A DNA stretch of 64,000 nt from Leptospira adleri (lineage in GTDB: Bacteria; Spirochaetota; Leptospiria; Leptospirales; Leptospiraceae), in contig NZ_NPDU01000006.1 of NCBI RefSeq assembly GCF_002811985.1, forward strand, positions 1-64,000. The letters are read 5' to 3'. This document shows positions 20,601 to 33,195 of the stretch, piece by piece. Under the pieces are notes generated by a model. The model was not told the origin of the DNA. It saw only the letters and a list, made by a program, of their open reading frames with translations, and made no database searches. A program made the position numbers and the translations under genes. The first letter of the stretch is position 1. Each line of letters begins with the position of its first letter.

Positions 20601-23308
20601 GCCACGTTTGTATCGGAAGAATACCAAGTCGCGAGCTGAGTCAGATCTTGACTCGTGCTATCGGTGAAAATTCCGGTGGCGATAAATTGTTGAGTGAGTC
20701 CTTTCGCCTTGTAAGGGGAGGGAGGACTCACGACGACGCTAACGAGTTCCGCGGGAGTCACGCTCATAACGCTCGTATTGCTCTGAAGAGAATTATAGAC
20801 CGCAAATATATTAGAGTTACCTAATGAAATAGCCGAGGCCAGACCTTCCGAACCGGAAGCGTTTCCGATCAAAACCTTGGAAGAATCGGAGGACGACCAG
20901 GTTACCAAAGAAGTTAGATCCAGAGTTGAATTGTCCGAATAAATACCCGTGGCAGTGAATTGTTTCGTAAGGCCTTTTGCAACGGACGGATTCGTCGGCG
21001 TGACTTGGATCGAGATCAAAACCGCTGAGGAAACGGTAATACCTGAAGAACCGGAAATCGAACCGGAAGTTGCGGTAATCGTTGCGATTCCGGAGTTCAA
21101 AGTGGAGGCCAGACCATTGTTTCCTGAGGAATTGCTAATCTGAACGATTGCGGAATTGGAAGAAGACCAAAGGACCGAATTCGTAATATTTTGAGTAGTA
21201 TTGTCCGTATAGGTTCCGGTCGCATCGAATTGTTGCGAAAACCCTTTTGCGACGGACGGATTCATCGGCGTAACTGAAATTGAAACCAATTCCGCCGGCG
21301 TGACCATAAAAGAAATCGCCGGACTGGAAACGGAGCCGAGAGCGGCGGTGATATTGCTCGAGCCCGGAAAGAGGGCATTCGTATAACCCTTGTTACCCGA
21401 TACGTTCGAAATCTGCGCGATTACGGTATCGGAGGAATACCAAGTCACTATTTCGGTGATGTCCTGCGTGGAATTGTCCGTAAAAACGCCGGTTGCGGTA
21501 AAATTCTGAGACAATCCCTTGGCTTTCGTCGATGACGGAGGAGTGATTCCGATGGACACGAGTTCCGCGGCGGTTACGGATAACGTGACCGGAGGACTGA
21601 CGACGGTTCCCAAACTCGCTTGGATGGAAGTCGTTCCGATTTCGTTTCCGAAGGCGGAACCTTCGCTACCGTTCGCGTTGGAAACCAAGGAAACGATCGG
21701 ATTGGAAGAAGACCAAGTCACCGAAGAGGAAATGTCCGTATTGGAAGAATCGGAGTAAATCCCGGTGGCGGTGAAATTTCTCGTCAAACCCTTCGGCAGA
21801 GAAGGATTGGAAGGAGTCACTTGAATGGAAGTAAGAATTGCGGAAGTAACCGTAAACGAAGTATTCCCGTGAATGCTGCCTAACGTGGCGGTCACTATCG
21901 TGCTTCCGTTTGAAAAAGTTTGAGCCAAACCGTAGGAGCCGACCACGTTCGAGACGCCGACGATGGAAGACGAAGAAGTCCATGTTACCGAATTCGTGAT
22001 GTCTTGAGTCGTATTGTCCGTGAAAGTTCCGGTTGCAAAAAACTGTTCCGTGAGACCTTTCGCCTTGGAAGAAAGGATCGGAGTTACCGCGATGGAAACT
22101 AACGTCGCCTGGGTTACGGTAAAATCGGTGTAACCTTCGATACCTCCGATGGAGGCGGTGATCGTGACGGTTCCGGAATCGAGAGAAGAACCCAAACCGT
22201 GCGAGCCGGAAGCGTTTGAAATCGTAAGAATGTTCGCGTCTGTCGTCGTCCAGGTCACCTGATCCGTGATATCCAAACTGGTGTTATCGGAAAGAATCCC
22301 GGTCGCCGTGAAAGAAGTCTGAAGACCTTTCGCGCCTGAAGAATTGACTGGGCTAACCGTAATCGAAACGAGAGAAGCCGCTGTTACGGTTAACGTAGAA
22401 GATCCTATCTTAGAACCCAATGTCGCAAAAACGGAAGTCGAGCCCGTTTCGATCGTTTGCGACAATCCGCCGTTTTGAATCGAAGCGATCGCCGTGTCCA
22501 AGACCGTCCAGGTCACAGAGTTTGTCAAATCCTGAGTGGAGTTATCCGAATAAATACCGGTTGCGGTGAATTGTATAACGGCGCCTAAGGGGACGCTAGG
22601 ATTCGAAGGAGTCACTTGGATCGAGGAAAGCGCGACCCCGTTTGCGGTTAATAACAGAGAACCTTGTTTGGAACCGAAGGACGCGCGAATGCTGGCCGTT
22701 CCGGAAGATTGAGCCGTGGCTAAACCGGAAGGGTTGATCGAAATCAAAGAGTCGTTGCTGGAAGACCAGTTTGTCAAAGGATCGTTGGTCAGATCTTGAT
22801 TGGAACCGTCCGAAAAAATTCCCGTTGCAAAGAGTTGTCTACTTGAACCGACGGCTAACGTGCCGGAATCCGAGCTTGTTATCTGAATCGAATTCAAAAG
22901 GGCTGGAGTGACGGATATCGTCAATCGGGAAGTAAAACCTTGGTAGTCCGCTTCCAGAGTGGACGCGCCAACGGAAAGTCCTCTCACCGAGTTACCTTCA
23001 ATCGTCGCGATCGAATTGGAAGAAGAAAAAATCGTAGCTGAATTCGTGATGTCTCGGTTGGTTCCGTTGTCGAAAACGGCCGTCACTTGAAGTTGAGAAC
23101 TTGTTCCTTTTGCGATGGAAGAATTTTGAGAAGTAAGTTCGATACGTGTAACGGAAGATTCGGAGCCGCTCGACGGAAGAAAGAAAAAACCGCCACCACC
23201 GCTTTTTTTTCCGGCCGCTAAACCCACCGCGCCGGTCAACATCGGCCAAGCCATACAACCTTGTAAAAATAAGAACACGGAAACGAGAACTAAAACTTTT
23301 TTGTACAT
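17630..23308 (-). CDS. Giant surface lipoprotein with twelve Ig-like (Big_2) domains and a propeller-like C-terminus
   Basis: About 1,892 residues. The lipobox LQGC follows a short signal. After a Gly-rich linker, twelve ~88-residue bacterial Ig-like group 2 repeats run from about residue 52 to 1123; typical units carry [20 protein letters not shown] and VTWSSS. The next ~120 residues look like an SwmB/Ig-like module ([20 protein letters not shown]). The C-terminal ~600 residues have repeated strands ([25 protein letters not shown]), suggesting a beta-propeller. Big_2 repeats in Leptospira occur in the LigA/LigB adhesins; this protein lacks LigB's non-repeat tail as I remember it, so it is a different protein. 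Start ATG 23308 is preferred to TTG 23311. Confidence 0.85.
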   Translation of the reverse strand: MYKKVLVLVSVFLFLQGCMAWPMLTGAVGLAAGKKSGGGGFFFLPSSGSESSVTRIELTSQNSSIAKGTSSQLQVTAVFDNGTNRDITNSATIFSSSNSIATIEGNSVRGLSVGASTLEADYQGFTSRLTISVTPALLNSIQITSSDSGTLAVGSSRQLFATGIFSDGSNQDLTNDPLTNWSSSNDSLISINPSGLATAQSSGTASIRASFGSKQGSLLLTANGVALSSIQVTPSNPSVPLGAVIQFTATGIYSDNSTQDLTNSVTWTVLDTAIASIQNGGLSQTIETGSTSVFATLGSKIGSSTLTVTAASLVSITVSPVNSSGAKGLQTSFTATGILSDNTSLDITDQVTWTTTDANILTISNASGSHGLGSSLDSGTVTITASIGGIEGYTDFTVTQATLVSIAVTPILSSKAKGLTEQFFATGTFTDNTTQDITNSVTWTSSSSIVGVSNVVGSYGLAQTFSNGSTIVTATLGSIHGNTSFTVTSAILTSIQVTPSNPSLPKGLTRNFTATGIYSDSSNTDISSSVTWSSSNPIVSLVSNANGSEGSAFGNEIGTTSIQASLGTVVSPPVTLSVTAAELVSIGITPPSSTKAKGLSQNFTATGVFTDNSTQDITEIVTWYSSDTVIAQISNVSGNKGYTNALFPGSSNITAALGSVSSPAISFMVTPAELVSISVTPMNPSVAKGFSQQFDATGTYTDNTTQNITNSVLWSSSNSAIVQISNSSGNNGLASTLNSGIATITATSGSISGSSGITVSSAVLISIQVTPTNPSVAKGLTKQFTATGIYSDNSTLDLTSLVTWSSSDSSKVLIGNASGSEGLASAISLGNSNIFAVYNSLQSNTSVMSVTPAELVSVVVSPPSPYKAKGLTQQFIATGIFTDSTSQDLTQLATWYSSDTNVAPISNAFGSVGLSTALATGSSDIYAVYNSLNSNTVTFTVNPAVLVSIQISPVHLSLAKGLSRQFNALGIYSDSSSQDITAFVSWSSSNPLSANVSNAVGTEGMLSALQVGTNTISAFSGSISANTDLTVTPATLSSIAVSPTNPTINATSTKQFTAVGTYSDSSTADITSLATWSSSNNSFATVSNALGTQGLAAGINGGNSVITAAYNSVSGNTILTVNSIDTTAPTVTSVVSLSPTTIRVIYSENVNNSEALNLSNYKVVNSASLSGSCFDNSNFSANSQTGDFALNTISGSGNSFTITLSSSQIAGKTYTLVVNKNGIHDLSFAPNLLGCPNNADFSGQEQLKISGAVCNTVGRVILSFSKSVYPGTDIAKSAECSNSTQCALRYKFTGVSSLGNITGAKILDGTVCGGTAADPSKVCLTHSLSQSGGQYTVIAANNLDGDGFDNSSWGAIRNVSDSENLQSSPKDRTSFIGCGSSPVNFTDGPIANNPFADDSSFGYLTAYNGRIYIGPNTGGNQAVRFNYDGTQPESVSFSFTKDTTSSGGSDISSNSASTRDGGIGVPPYVTIGHTGCSVNEANQATGCGPDNEDGRGVFSAGSLGGTEHILMAGSRSSENFNYLYYSSDTDSGLDFKYIDMGSITGTVTAGTSSINVMNDRIYAGFAKRNQSTNSPDFGKITFNSSDTSRCTIGSNCNANDGTRGDRFRIDRMPYFGGGSSEGNNSRINWAYYVGIDSLFSFNGRIYAANGGFPNSSHNGSIIRSTNGNPVPCDDLDSCSNWTDIAPRTDSKWHNGSNNNWFSLELTKYYDLIPADKAFSQFAEFNGKLYLTRTICVTSQDNSGLRNSVQTISGCTNGNYNNRRPQLWKCDPTLTGNNSNCDAGDWSLVGDDGSGFTNFGNVSNHSITMAVRNGSYLYIGFDNESGVQIWRTNVQNPGSPSSSWEQIGANGLGDTNNRQIYSSISGTDAGVNYIYISVGKNSQPVRVYRQQNN

Positions 23309-23311
23309 CAA

Positions 23312-23753
23312 TCTGACTTGCTATGAGTTTCGACGTTTCGATCTATTGAATTCCGGCATCTTGTTTACTTTTTTAATAATTCAGGATTAATCCGATTCTT
23401 ATGAACGACTTAGAGTTTGTTTTTCAAAATTAAAGTACATAAATTTACTCTAATTTGCCATAACCTTGTGACGAACAACTTCTTGTGACCCGCTTATGAA
23501 TCTCATTGAGATCTATGTCACTCAAGTGAATCCGAATTCTTAACCTGGAAGAACGGTTAAAAGGAATATTAAAAAAATATAATATTATATTTTGAAATCC
23601 GCGATCCTCCGTCGTGGGTACAAGTTCGGAATCGGAAAAAGAATCATTAGGGTTTTGGAAAAAAAATTCTGAATAAATATATGAGGAGCCTAATTTTCAA
23701 AAATGGATCAAAACTGTGTTTCTTTTTATGGCCGCTTGTGTCTAAATAACAGT
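23312..23753. promoter_or_regulatory. Upstream region of the Ig-like lipoprotein operon with palindromes
   Basis: This 442-base AT-rich spacer separates the leftward lipoprotein operon from the rightward dioxygenase gene. It has three compact symmetric elements: TTGTGAC repeated 17 bases apart (23466 and 23483), the perfect palindrome ATCTCATTGAGAT (23500-23512) and TCACTCAAGTGA (23518-23529). Spacing and symmetry suggest a dimeric regulator's operator, but no regulator is identified. Confidence 0.4.
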
Positions 23754-24524
23754 ATGAATCCAGTTTTATTCTTAGGTCACGGGTCTCCCATGAACTTGGT
23801 CATCCCGTCCGAATTCTCGCGCAGCTTGGAAGCCTTCGGTTCAAACTTAGAAGGCGTAAAAAATATCCTCGTCGTTTCGGCGCACTGGAAGACGAGAGGA
23901 ACTTATGTGACAATTTCGGATCCTCCCGAACAAATTTACGATTTCTACGGATTTCCAGACGCGTTGTATGCAATCGAGTATCGTCCCAAAGGGGATTCTT
24001 CCCTGGCGAATCGAGTGAAAGAGCTCGTGAAAACAGTGCCGGTGCAGACCACGTCGGAATGGGGAATCGATCACGGAAGCTGGGGAGTTCTCTATTTTCT
24101 ATTTCAAAAGGCGAATCTTCCGGTGGTTCAATTGAGCATCGACGCCAACCTAAGTCCCGAACAACAATACGGAATCGGACAGGAGTTAAGACGACTGAGA
24201 GAGGAAGGAACGTTGATCATCGGAAGCGGTAACATCGTTCACAATCTAGGAAAGGCGGACTTTCACAATATGAACGCGACTCCGGCTGACTGGGCGATCG
24301 AGTTCGACGAATTTGTTCGACAGGCGTTGGAATCCAGAAACGACAAGGCGATCCTGGAGTTTCAGAAGAAGGGCGATATCGCAAGGCTCGCGGCTCCTTC
24401 GACTGAACACTTTGAGCCGATCTTTTACGTTTTAGGCGCGATGATGCCCGAGGAAAAGATCAAGTTCATCCATCACAGTTTTCAAAATCGATCCGTTTCC
24501 ATGCGGTCTTTCGTTGGCGTATAA
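23754..24524 (+). CDS. DODA-type extradiol aromatic-ring dioxygenase (YgiD-like)
   Basis: About 256 residues of the class III extradiol ring-cleavage fold, similar to E. coli YgiD (4,5-DOPA-dioxygenase). Metal and active-site histidines are in LGHGSPMN, SAHWKT, DHGSWG and EHFEPI. The ATG at 23754 is chosen because it gives the family's usual beginning MNPVLFLGHGSP; an upstream start at 23703 would add a 17-residue tail. Substrate in Leptospira is unknown. It converges with the gamma-carboxylase-like gene two bases away. Confidence 0.88.
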   Translation: MNPVLFLGHGSPMNLVIPSEFSRSLEAFGSNLEGVKNILVVSAHWKTRGTYVTISDPPEQIYDFYGFPDALYAIEYRPKGDSSLANRVKELVKTVPVQTTSEWGIDHGSWGVLYFLFQKANLPVVQLSIDANLSPEQQYGIGQELRRLREEGTLIIGSGNIVHNLGKADFHNMNATPADWAIEFDEFVRQALESRNDKAILEFQKKGDIARLAAPSTEHFEPIFYVLGAMMPEEKIKFIHHSFQNRSVSMRSFVGV

Positions 24525-24526
24525 CG

Positions 24527-26038
<1,512 letters not shown>

Positions 26039-26974
26039 AATAACCGGATCCGATATGTTTCCACTCGCCAGAAAAACGTTTCTTTGAAAGTTCTGCAAGC
26101 ATTCCAGGGATCGCAGATTGAGAATCGGGTAAAAGCTCGTTCGTATGAAACACTTCTTCCATTCCCAAAGAGATGGTTTTTAGATCCAAGACGTCCGCGC
26201 CTTCACGAATCAAAAGTTCGCCGCCTTGATTTCGAGTCTGGCTCGGATGAGAAAATATAAAGATCTGACGATTCTGTTCTATCGCGTTGTGCGCGGAAGA
26301 AATCGCTCCTGATTTTTCGGGCGCTTCCAGAATAAAAACGGAGGAACAGATTCCGGTGATGATTCGATTTCGTTTTGGAAAAGAATATTTTAATGGGACA
26401 TGACCCGGCGGATATTCAGTAAGAATCAGAGCGCGGTCCGATTCTTTCAAACTTCGATACAACTTTTTATTTTCAAGCGGGTATTCCGTTTCAGGTCCGG
26501 TTCCCATAACGCCTATGACCGCCAAGCCTTCTTCCAATGCCGAACTCATAGAGACCGCGTCGATTCCCTTTGCGAGACCGGAAACGATTCCGAAAAAATT
26601 CTGCTTCTTGAGAAACGAAGGAAGTAGAGTTGCGGTAAAGGAGGAGATCGGAGACGGTTCTCTTGTGCCGACGACCGCGGCTAAATTCTCGCTAAGAATT
26701 TTCCGATTCCCTTTCGCAAAAAGAATCAAAGGAGGATCGAAGATTTCCTTCAGCAAGAGCGGATATTCCTCGTCGAAGATGGAAAGGATCGAAAAGCCCA
26801 GTCTCTGAACTTCGTCGGAAATCGTAGTCGCGGAAGATTCCGCGTTTTTCAAAATCGATTCAGGAAGCGAGGAGCGTAGATTCTTACCGGCTTCTTCCCA
26901 AGAATTCCATTTTTTGAATATTCTTGTCCGAATACAGAATTGAGAAACCTTCGGGTCTGCGAGAACTAGAGGAT

Positions 26975-27859
26975 TCATTCTTTTTTCTGAGAGTTTTCGG
27001 AAATCTTCTTTAGATTTTGAAGAACGTTCTGATAAGAATCGTTTTTATCCAGACCTTCACGGACCAAACCCGCGTCGTTCAATTCTTCGATCGTTTTTTT
27101 GATTTTAAGATATTCTTCTTTTGAATCCTCGGTTTTGCCGAGTCTGTATAAAAAGTTGGCCTTTGCAAAACGCGCGGGGACGTTTCTAAATTCTTTTTTT
27201 AGAATATCGTCCAAGATCCGCAGCGCCTTATCCTGATCGTGAAACCCCGCCGAAACTCCTTCCCAAGAAGAATCCGGCATGGACGAATCGAAGTAGATCA
27301 GCGCCAACTGAAACGGAAATCTGGAATCTCTCGGATCTTGAATCGCAAGATGAGTAAAAAGATCGATCGCGATCTGCCTTCTTGCGGTTTCCCAACCTCG
27401 GTCTTTCGAGGCGTTGGCGTAAGCGAGAGCGGTTTCGTATAACAGCTGTTGGTCGATCGGTTTTAAAAGAAGGGCCTTTTCAAAAAACGGAATCGCGGGT
27501 TCGAAGAAGTGGAGTTCTGCCCCCACGATTTCGACTTTTTTTCCTTCGTTGTTTTCCTTCAAAGCTCGGTTGTAGTACTTAACTCCCATGTCGTAGTCGC
27601 CGATCTTCATATAACCCTGCGCGATTTTCCAACTCAAGGCGCCCGCGGATCTTGTCTTTTGAACCATCGCGGAGATTTTTTTTTCAAGATCTATGATTTC
27701 GGCTTCGTTCAGGGCGAGTCTTTCTTTCCAAGCCTCTAAATCTTCCACGGTAGGCGGTCTTTCTCCTCGGTTTTGAAATCCGAAGTTTTTGGATCTTTCA
27801 CAGGAAACAAAAAAGAAAACGGTAAAGAAAACGAGAATGCGTAGAATGTTGTATGACAT
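26975..27859 (-). CDS. TPR-containing lipoprotein
   Basis: About 294 residues. A signal peptide ending FFFVSC gives the lipidated Cys, followed by a coiled-coil-like stretch (LALNEAEIIDLEKKISAMVQ) and TPR-like helices (YMKIGDYDMGVKYYNRALKE; FFEKALLLKP; FAKANFLYRLGKTEDSKEEY). Probably a periplasmic or inner-leaflet scaffolding lipoprotein. The start at 27859 is strongly supported by GAGGAAG just upstream; the longer frame to 27907 is not. Its stop overlaps the dprA start (ATGA). Confidence 0.88.
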   Translation of the reverse strand: MSYNILRILVFFTVFFFVSCERSKNFGFQNRGERPPTVEDLEAWKERLALNEAEIIDLEKKISAMVQKTRSAGALSWKIAQGYMKIGDYDMGVKYYNRALKENNEGKKVEIVGAELHFFEPAIPFFEKALLLKPIDQQLLYETALAYANASKDRGWETARRQIAIDLFTHLAIQDPRDSRFPFQLALIYFDSSMPDSSWEGVSAGFHDQDKALRILDDILKKEFRNVPARFAKANFLYRLGKTEDSKEEYLKIKKTIEELNDAGLVREGLDKNDSYQNVLQNLKKISENSQKKE

Positions 27860-27983
27860 GAAACTTCCTCGAAACGGGTGAGACTTCCTTAGTATCTTAT
27901 CGGCCAACCGAAAAAATCTCCTCTCCCTAAATGTTACGGTTCTCGGATGGAAGCGAGGAAGGCGGAATTCGAGGTGGAAAAAT

Positions 27984-28013
27984 AAAAAAGCGGAGGAATC
28001 CCCGCTTTTTTTT
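27984..28013. terminator. Bidirectional terminator hairpin
   Basis: AAAAAGCGG and CCGCTTTTT form a nine-bp stem with an eight-base loop, flanked by A and T runs, so it can act on both strands. It would end the leftward doxX-like transcript. Confidence 0.85.
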
Positions 28014-28025
28014 CAAAACAAAAGT

Positions 28026-28373
<348 letters not shown>

Positions 28374-28504
28374 ACTAACTCCTTAATTCTTAAGATTCCC
28401 AAGAAGAATTTAATCTTCCCGAATATTATAGGTGCTGAATCTTGATTGAACATTGGACTCCTGCAATCAGAATTTGACCGTAAAATCAAAGCGGTTTCTA
28501 TCTT

Positions 28505-28951
28505 TTGAATATAAAAAAGCTCGATAAAACGGATGTGCACTGGATCTACCTGCTCGAAACCGCCTGTTTCGGAGCGGAGGCCTGGACCGAAGAGATGATA
28601 CTTTCCCATTTTACGGAATCGGAAGGGATCGGGGTCGGAGATTTGGGTTACGTGCTTTACAAAACCGTAGGAGACGAAATCGAAATCTATAAGGTCGCGG
28701 TTCATCCTTCTCAGAGAAGAAGTGGAAAAGCAAAATGGATTTTAGAATCCCTGCTAAACGCTCAAAAAGAAAAAACTTTTTTTTTAGAGGTGAGTTCTCA
28801 CAATCTTCCAGCGATCGGTTTGTATCAATCCTGCGGATTTCAGAGGATTCATATTAGAAAACACTACTATACTGACGGCTCTGACGCGCTCATTTTCAAA
28901 AAAGTCCACGCGGACGATTTTGAAAACTTCAGTTTCGACGTTCCGGGTTAG
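28505..28951 (+). CDS. rimI: RimI-like GNAT N-acetyltransferase
   Basis: A 148-residue GNAT acetyltransferase: [20 protein letters not shown] at the substrate side, the acetyl-CoA motif [20 protein letters not shown], and a C-terminal [21 protein letters not shown] motif (here [18 protein letters not shown]). This matches RimI, which acetylates the N-terminal alanine of ribosomal protein S18, although other N-terminal acetyltransferases look alike. The acetyl-CoA loop reads RRSGKAKW rather than the usual RRxGxG/A, a mild deviation. Start is TTG at 28505; no ATG precedes it in frame. Confidence 0.8.
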   Translation: MNIKKLDKTDVHWIYLLETACFGAEAWTEEMILSHFTESEGIGVGDLGYVLYKTVGDEIEIYKVAVHPSQRRSGKAKWILESLLNAQKEKTFFLEVSSHNLPAIGLYQSCGFQRIHIRKHYYTDGSDALIFKKVHADDFENFSFDVPG

Positions 28952-29190
28952 GCGAACTCTACGAATGACTTCGGTTTGACGTTTCTGTTAAGCGACCAAA
29001 ATCGAAGGGATAAAAAATGGAACCCCCTCGAACGAGTGAGTCTGATTTCCGTAACGGGGAATCAAATGCCCTCCAAAACCCGTTTCAAGAGAATAAAACC
29101 GATTTTTTGTAAACTTTCCTACTTACTTTTTGAATTTTAGATGCAAGATTCAATTTCTGGGTTACACTGTAATTGTTGGAAAATTATAAA

Positions 29191-30225
29191 ATGAAAAGAA
29201 TCTTTTTCACTCTCGTTTTGATTTTGTTTTGTAGCCTATCCGCAAACTGTTTTTTAAATCCCCTTTCTCAGTTCGTCACCGAATCTATTTTTCCAACAAA
29301 AGAAAATTGCCCGAATTGCACTGAACAACAATTCGCGGCGCTGGCGGCCGTGATTAAGCCGAACGCAAACGGAATCAAAGCGTTCGCGTTCGATCTATCG
29401 TCTTCTTTTTCAAATTATTGCGGGTCCGGAATTTGCGCCGGAGGAATCACGGAAGCGCAGCCGAACTCGACCGTCACCGTTGCGGTTCCTTTTGGAACGG
29501 ACGTAAGTTCGCTTAAGGCTACCTTTTCCATTGCTGAAAAATCGAAACTGGAAGTGGGGGGAATTCTTCAAGTTTCAGGAATCACCGCTCAGAATTTTAC
29601 GAACCCGGTCGTTTACCAATACACGGATGAAAACGGTGTTTCACAAAATTATTCCGTGACCGTAAAACCCGCGTTATCTGGGGATCAGGTCAACGGAACC
29701 GTTTTGGTTTCGGGGATGTATCTTTGGACGAAATGTTCTTACGGTCAACTCTGGAGACCCGGGTTCAACGATTGTCAGGGTAAGGGAAACGAAAGCGATA
29801 ATTACGGAGCCAATCTCGGCGTCGCGTTTTGCGATACGGACGACGGAGCCTGCGACCCGTACGGAAAAGCGGAATTTCAGAATGCTTGTTACGAAATGCA
29901 AACCGCTCTATCCCCTCCGAATATTCCTTCGAACGTTATGCGGCCCGGCTCTTTTAACGATCTGAATCTTTTGACGTCGTGCCCTTCTTATTCGAAGGGG
30001 CCGATGTGCGGAACAGGAGATCAATGTCCGGGTAACACGGGGTCGACGATCAATGCGACGTTGTTTCCACAGACGGTAAACGGATACTATTGGACCTTCA
30101 GTCCCGGCGGGTGTTCGGCCGCGACGCTGCAAGTGATTCAATTCGGCGGGACGAGCAATACGACGACACACACTAAAAGTAGCAAAGGGAAAGCCATCCG
30201 TTGTATGTACAACATTTTTTCATGA
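29191..30225 (+). CDS. DUF1566-type secreted lipoprotein
   Basis: About 344 residues. A signal with the lipobox-like end LSANC suggests a lipoprotein. Residues ~40-165 form a beta-sandwich of the DUF5018-like type (KAFAFDLSS and AEKSKLEVGG). The C-terminal ~170 residues contain paired Cys and a YYWTFSPGG motif seen in DUF1566 (Lcl C-terminal) domains, which are abundant in Leptospira and often surface-exposed. The ATG at 29191 replaces a TTG at 29173. Function unknown. The 239-base gap upstream holds no motif copy. Confidence 0.7.
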   Translation: MKRIFFTLVLILFCSLSANCFLNPLSQFVTESIFPTKENCPNCTEQQFAALAAVIKPNANGIKAFAFDLSSSFSNYCGSGICAGGITEAQPNSTVTVAVPFGTDVSSLKATFSIAEKSKLEVGGILQVSGITAQNFTNPVVYQYTDENGVSQNYSVTVKPALSGDQVNGTVLVSGMYLWTKCSYGQLWRPGFNDCQGKGNESDNYGANLGVAFCDTDDGACDPYGKAEFQNACYEMQTALSPPNIPSNVMRPGSFNDLNLLTSCPSYSKGPMCGTGDQCPGNTGSTINATLFPQTVNGYYWTFSPGGCSAATLQVIQFGGTSNTTTHTKSSKGKAIRCMYNIFS

Positions 30226-30350
30226 TTGAAATTCTTAAGAATAAGATTGTCGACGATTCTTGCCGAAATTGTATTATGATTTTAGAATATATTTCAAGTC
30301 TGTCGTTTTGATAGCAAAAAAAAGAGGCCGTTGCCGGAGTTGTTTATTGC

Positions 30351-31094
30351 ATGAAAGTTAAATTCTACATTTTGTTCCCATTCTTTTTGGTTGTTCTTCT
30401 TTCGAATTGTAAGATCGATCAGAGATTGAGCGAAGATAAAAATCATCGAACGATTTTGGCGTCCGCAGACGCAGCGTGTAAGGTCGCCGCCGTCGAACCT
30501 CTTTATTCTTTTTTGTTCGGTTTGGTTCCTGTGTTTCGTAAGCCGGAACCGAGCGTTCCTTCCGGTCAGACTTTGAGAATCACGGAAGTTACGAATTGGA
30601 AAGACTATGCGGTTACGTTAGTCGGAGGTTGGGCGATCACTCTTGTGAGAAGAACCAGAACCATCGAATTTTGCGAAGAGAGTTTGTTTGCAAGCAGTTG
30701 GAATCCGGAAAGACAAACCGTGGATCAAACCCTTTATCAGATGGCCGTTTCCGGAAAGGTGGTTTTACTTTTAAAATCCGGCGAGTCATTTTCCCAGGTT
30801 CGGATTCTCGGATTTGACGAAAGTTCAGTCGATGTCGAAGCTGTGATCCCGGATCCGAACGGCGGTTTTACGGACCGCGCGATTCTTAGGGACGGCTCGA
30901 CCGTCGATGGAAAACAGATCGGACAGGATGATAAAGAAGTTCAGATGGAGAATCTGGAAGGAAAAAAGATCACCATTCAAAAAACGAACCTGCATAAGAT
31001 TGATATGCGCGTTCCGAAAACGATCAAAGAAAAAAGAAATGTTCTGAAGGTGGATATTTCCAAGATCGCGTTCGAGGATTCTTTAAAAAAATAG
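30351..31094 (+). CDS. Hypothetical lipoprotein
   Basis: A 247-residue protein with a lipobox LLSNC after a good signal. The N-terminal half has one Cys-containing segment, WAITLVRRTRTIEFC; the C-terminal half (about 145-220) has short beta-hairpins such as DRAILRDGSTVDGKQI, resembling membrane-associated beta-repeat domains. I do not recognise the family. The ~220-base spacer that follows has no gene or motif copy. Confidence 0.7.
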   Translation: MKVKFYILFPFFLVVLLSNCKIDQRLSEDKNHRTILASADAACKVAAVEPLYSFLFGLVPVFRKPEPSVPSGQTLRITEVTNWKDYAVTLVGGWAITLVRRTRTIEFCEESLFASSWNPERQTVDQTLYQMAVSGKVVLLLKSGESFSQVRILGFDESSVDVEAVIPDPNGGFTDRAILRDGSTVDGKQIGQDDKEVQMENLEGKKITIQKTNLHKIDMRVPKTIKEKRNVLKVDISKIAFEDSLKK

Positions 31095-31317
31095 AAGTCT
31101 TAGTTTTGTTAAAAAAAACGGCCCTGTGGACGTATAAAACTTCCGTGGTTGGGGAATTCCGAGCCAAGCCGATTTGAAAAGAAACCCATTTTTCATTTTG
31201 TCTTTTGGAACGAACTTCGAAATGGAAGAATCTTCCTTTTGGAACGTATTCTATTCCTGCGATAAGGCGCGGAAATGAATTTCATTTCTCGCGCAATCTT
31301 ATGAAAAAAAGTTTCAA

Positions 31318-31809
31318 CTAATCTTTGGAATTCTTTCCCAGAAGAATCGTACAGAAGGTTCCGATCCCCTCCTGTCTTCCCAAGGCCCCCATCTTTTCCG
31401 TCGTAGTCGCCTTGATAGAAACACATTCCGGGGGAAGAGACAATAAACTACTTAAGGAATTTGTAATTCTTTCTTTGAGAGGAGCGATCTTCGGCCTTTC
31501 AGCGATTACGGTACAGTCCACGTTGACGAGGTGAAAGTTTCTTTCTTTCAAGAGTTCCAAACATTTGGAAAGAATGATTTTGCTGTCGATGTTCTTTAGT
31601 TTCGGATCCGTGTCCGGAAAGTATTGCCCGATATCGCCGAGGGCCAACGCTCCGAGGATCGCGTCTGAAATCGCGTGAAGAATGATGTCCGCATCCGAAT
31701 GTCCCACGAGCGCGAATTCCGACTCGCATTCGATTCCTCCTAAAATTAGAGGCCGCTCCGAGTTAATCTCGAGTTTGTGGAAATCGATTCCGTTTCCGAT
31801 TCGATACAT
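31318..31809 (-). CDS. ispF: 2-C-methyl-D-erythritol 2,4-cyclodiphosphate synthase
   Basis: The fifth enzyme of the non-mevalonate isoprenoid pathway, making the cyclic diphosphate from CDP-ME-2-phosphate. The 163-residue protein has the metal ligands of IspF: Asp9 and His11 in GNGIDFH and a further His in SDADIILHA. The CMP-binding [18 protein letters not shown] lies at the end, and length matches the ~157-residue norm. It is transcribed alone and away from nadA, with the 57-bp array lying between them. Confidence 0.95.
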   Translation of the reverse strand: MYRIGNGIDFHKLEINSERPLILGGIECESEFALVGHSDADIILHAISDAILGALALGDIGQYFPDTDPKLKNIDSKIILSKCLELLKERNFHLVNVDCTVIAERPKIAPLKERITNSLSSLLSLPPECVSIKATTTEKMGALGRQEGIGTFCTILLGKNSKD

Positions 31810-31902
31810 TGGTATATTCCTAAATGATAATATTTCTATCGGCGTAAGAATTTACAGCGTGTTCTAAAACATTCTTTTACTTTCTCAGAAAAATCAAGCT
31901 GC

Positions 31903-31945
31903 AAGTTTCTGTCCCAGTTTTGGGACGGAAACTTATATTTTTCGA
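31903..31945. terminator. Long hairpin, terminator-like
   Basis: AAGTTTCTGTCCCA pairs with TGGGACGGAAACTT across a four-base loop, with one G-T mismatch, then ATATTTTTC follows. It lies upstream of ispF and beyond the 3' end of nadA, so it most plausibly terminates the leftward nadA transcript after the 57-bp array, or acts on both strands. Confidence 0.55.
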
Positions 31946-32040
31946 AGTTTCTGTTTTTTAAAAAGCAAATCTTTTTTATACGCTCGATATTTGTTCCGAC
32001 AAATCAATTTCTCGAAGGCGGACGAAGCCCGTCGACCTAG

Positions 32041-32236
32041 AAAAGTGTGAGTTCCTACTTTTTCAAGATCTCACGCACCGACCTTTGTCTTTGAGAGAAA
32101 AGTATGAGTTCCTACTTTTTCAAGATCTCACGCACCGACCTTTGTCTTTGAGAGAAAAGTATGAGTTCCTACATTTCGAAGTCTCACGCGCCGACCTTTC
32201 TCTTTGAGAGAAAAGTATGAGTTCCTACTTTTTAAA
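32041..32236. repeat. 57-bp tandem repeat array
   Basis: GAGTTCCTAC begins units at 32049, 32106, 32163 and 32219, giving periods of 57, 57 and 56. Each unit continues with (A/T)TTTTC, about ten bases, then TCTCACGC(A/G)CCGACC and TTTGAGAGAAAAGTAT. The AAAAGTA before each GAGTTCC pairs with TACTTTT after it, so each unit can form a seven-bp hairpin whose loop is the motif. The last unit runs into the nadA stop codon. The lead region from 31946 holds AT-rich sequence and no gene. Confidence 0.85.
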
Positions 32237-33195
32237 AGAAAGGTCCAACATTCTTTGAACGGACATTCTTCCCTTCTCAATCACCTCGGGATCCAAATGA
32301 ATTTCAAACTGATCGTAGAGAAGAGCGTCTCTAATTTTTTCCAAGGTGATTTTTTTCATGTGAGGGCAGACCTGACACGTGGAAACAAAATGTCTGTCCG
32401 GGAACTCGGAGCGAAGATTGTCTCCCATGGAACATTCCGTAATCAAAAAGATGTCCTTCGCTCCCGATTTACGAATGAATTCGCTCATCTGCGACGTGGA
32501 ACCGGAGTAATCGGAATGATCCACAACTTCGGTTTTACATTCGGGATGCGAGATCACCGTAACTCCCGGAAACTGCCTTCTTGTGAGTTCGATGTCTTCC
32601 GCGGAATACATCTCGTGAACCATACAGCTTCCGGGATGTGTGATGATTTTCTTCTTGGTTAGATTCTGAACGTTCGCCGCCAAATACTGGTCGGGTAAAA
32701 AAATGACCGTGTCGCTTTCCAAAGATTCTACCACCTGCAGCGCGTTAGCCGAAGTGCAGCAGATATCCGTTTCGGCTTTCACGTCCGCGGTGCAGTTCAC
32801 GTAAGTCACGACGGGAACTCCGGGATATTTTTTCTTAAGATCGATTACGTCCTGTCTCGTAATACTTTCCGCGAGAGAACATCCGGCCTTCAGATCCGCT
32901 ATGAGAACCTTTTTTTGCGGGGACATAAGTTTTGCGGTCTCGGCCATAAAATGGACGCCGTTAAAAAGAATGATGTCCGCCGATGTGTCGGCTGCGACCT
33001 TACTTAAGTAGAGAGAATCTCCGGTGATATCGGAAACCCCGTGAAAAACGTCCGGGGTCATGTAGTTGTGTCCGAGGAGAACCGCATTCTTCTCTTTTTT
33101 TAATTTTTGAATCTCTTGAATCAGCGGAAGTTTTTCATCCACTTCATGATCCATGTAAGTGCTCTTGAGAGCTTTGGTGATTTCTTCGAGGGTTT

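Noticed and set aside
17630..23308. Large Ig-like protein as LigA or LigB
   Set aside because: Big_2 repeats are shared, but the C-terminal propeller-like part and the lipoprotein gene context differ from the lig locus as I know it.
32041..32236. 57-bp array as a CRISPR array
   Set aside because: Units are similar over their full length and only four copies exist; no spacer-repeat alternation.
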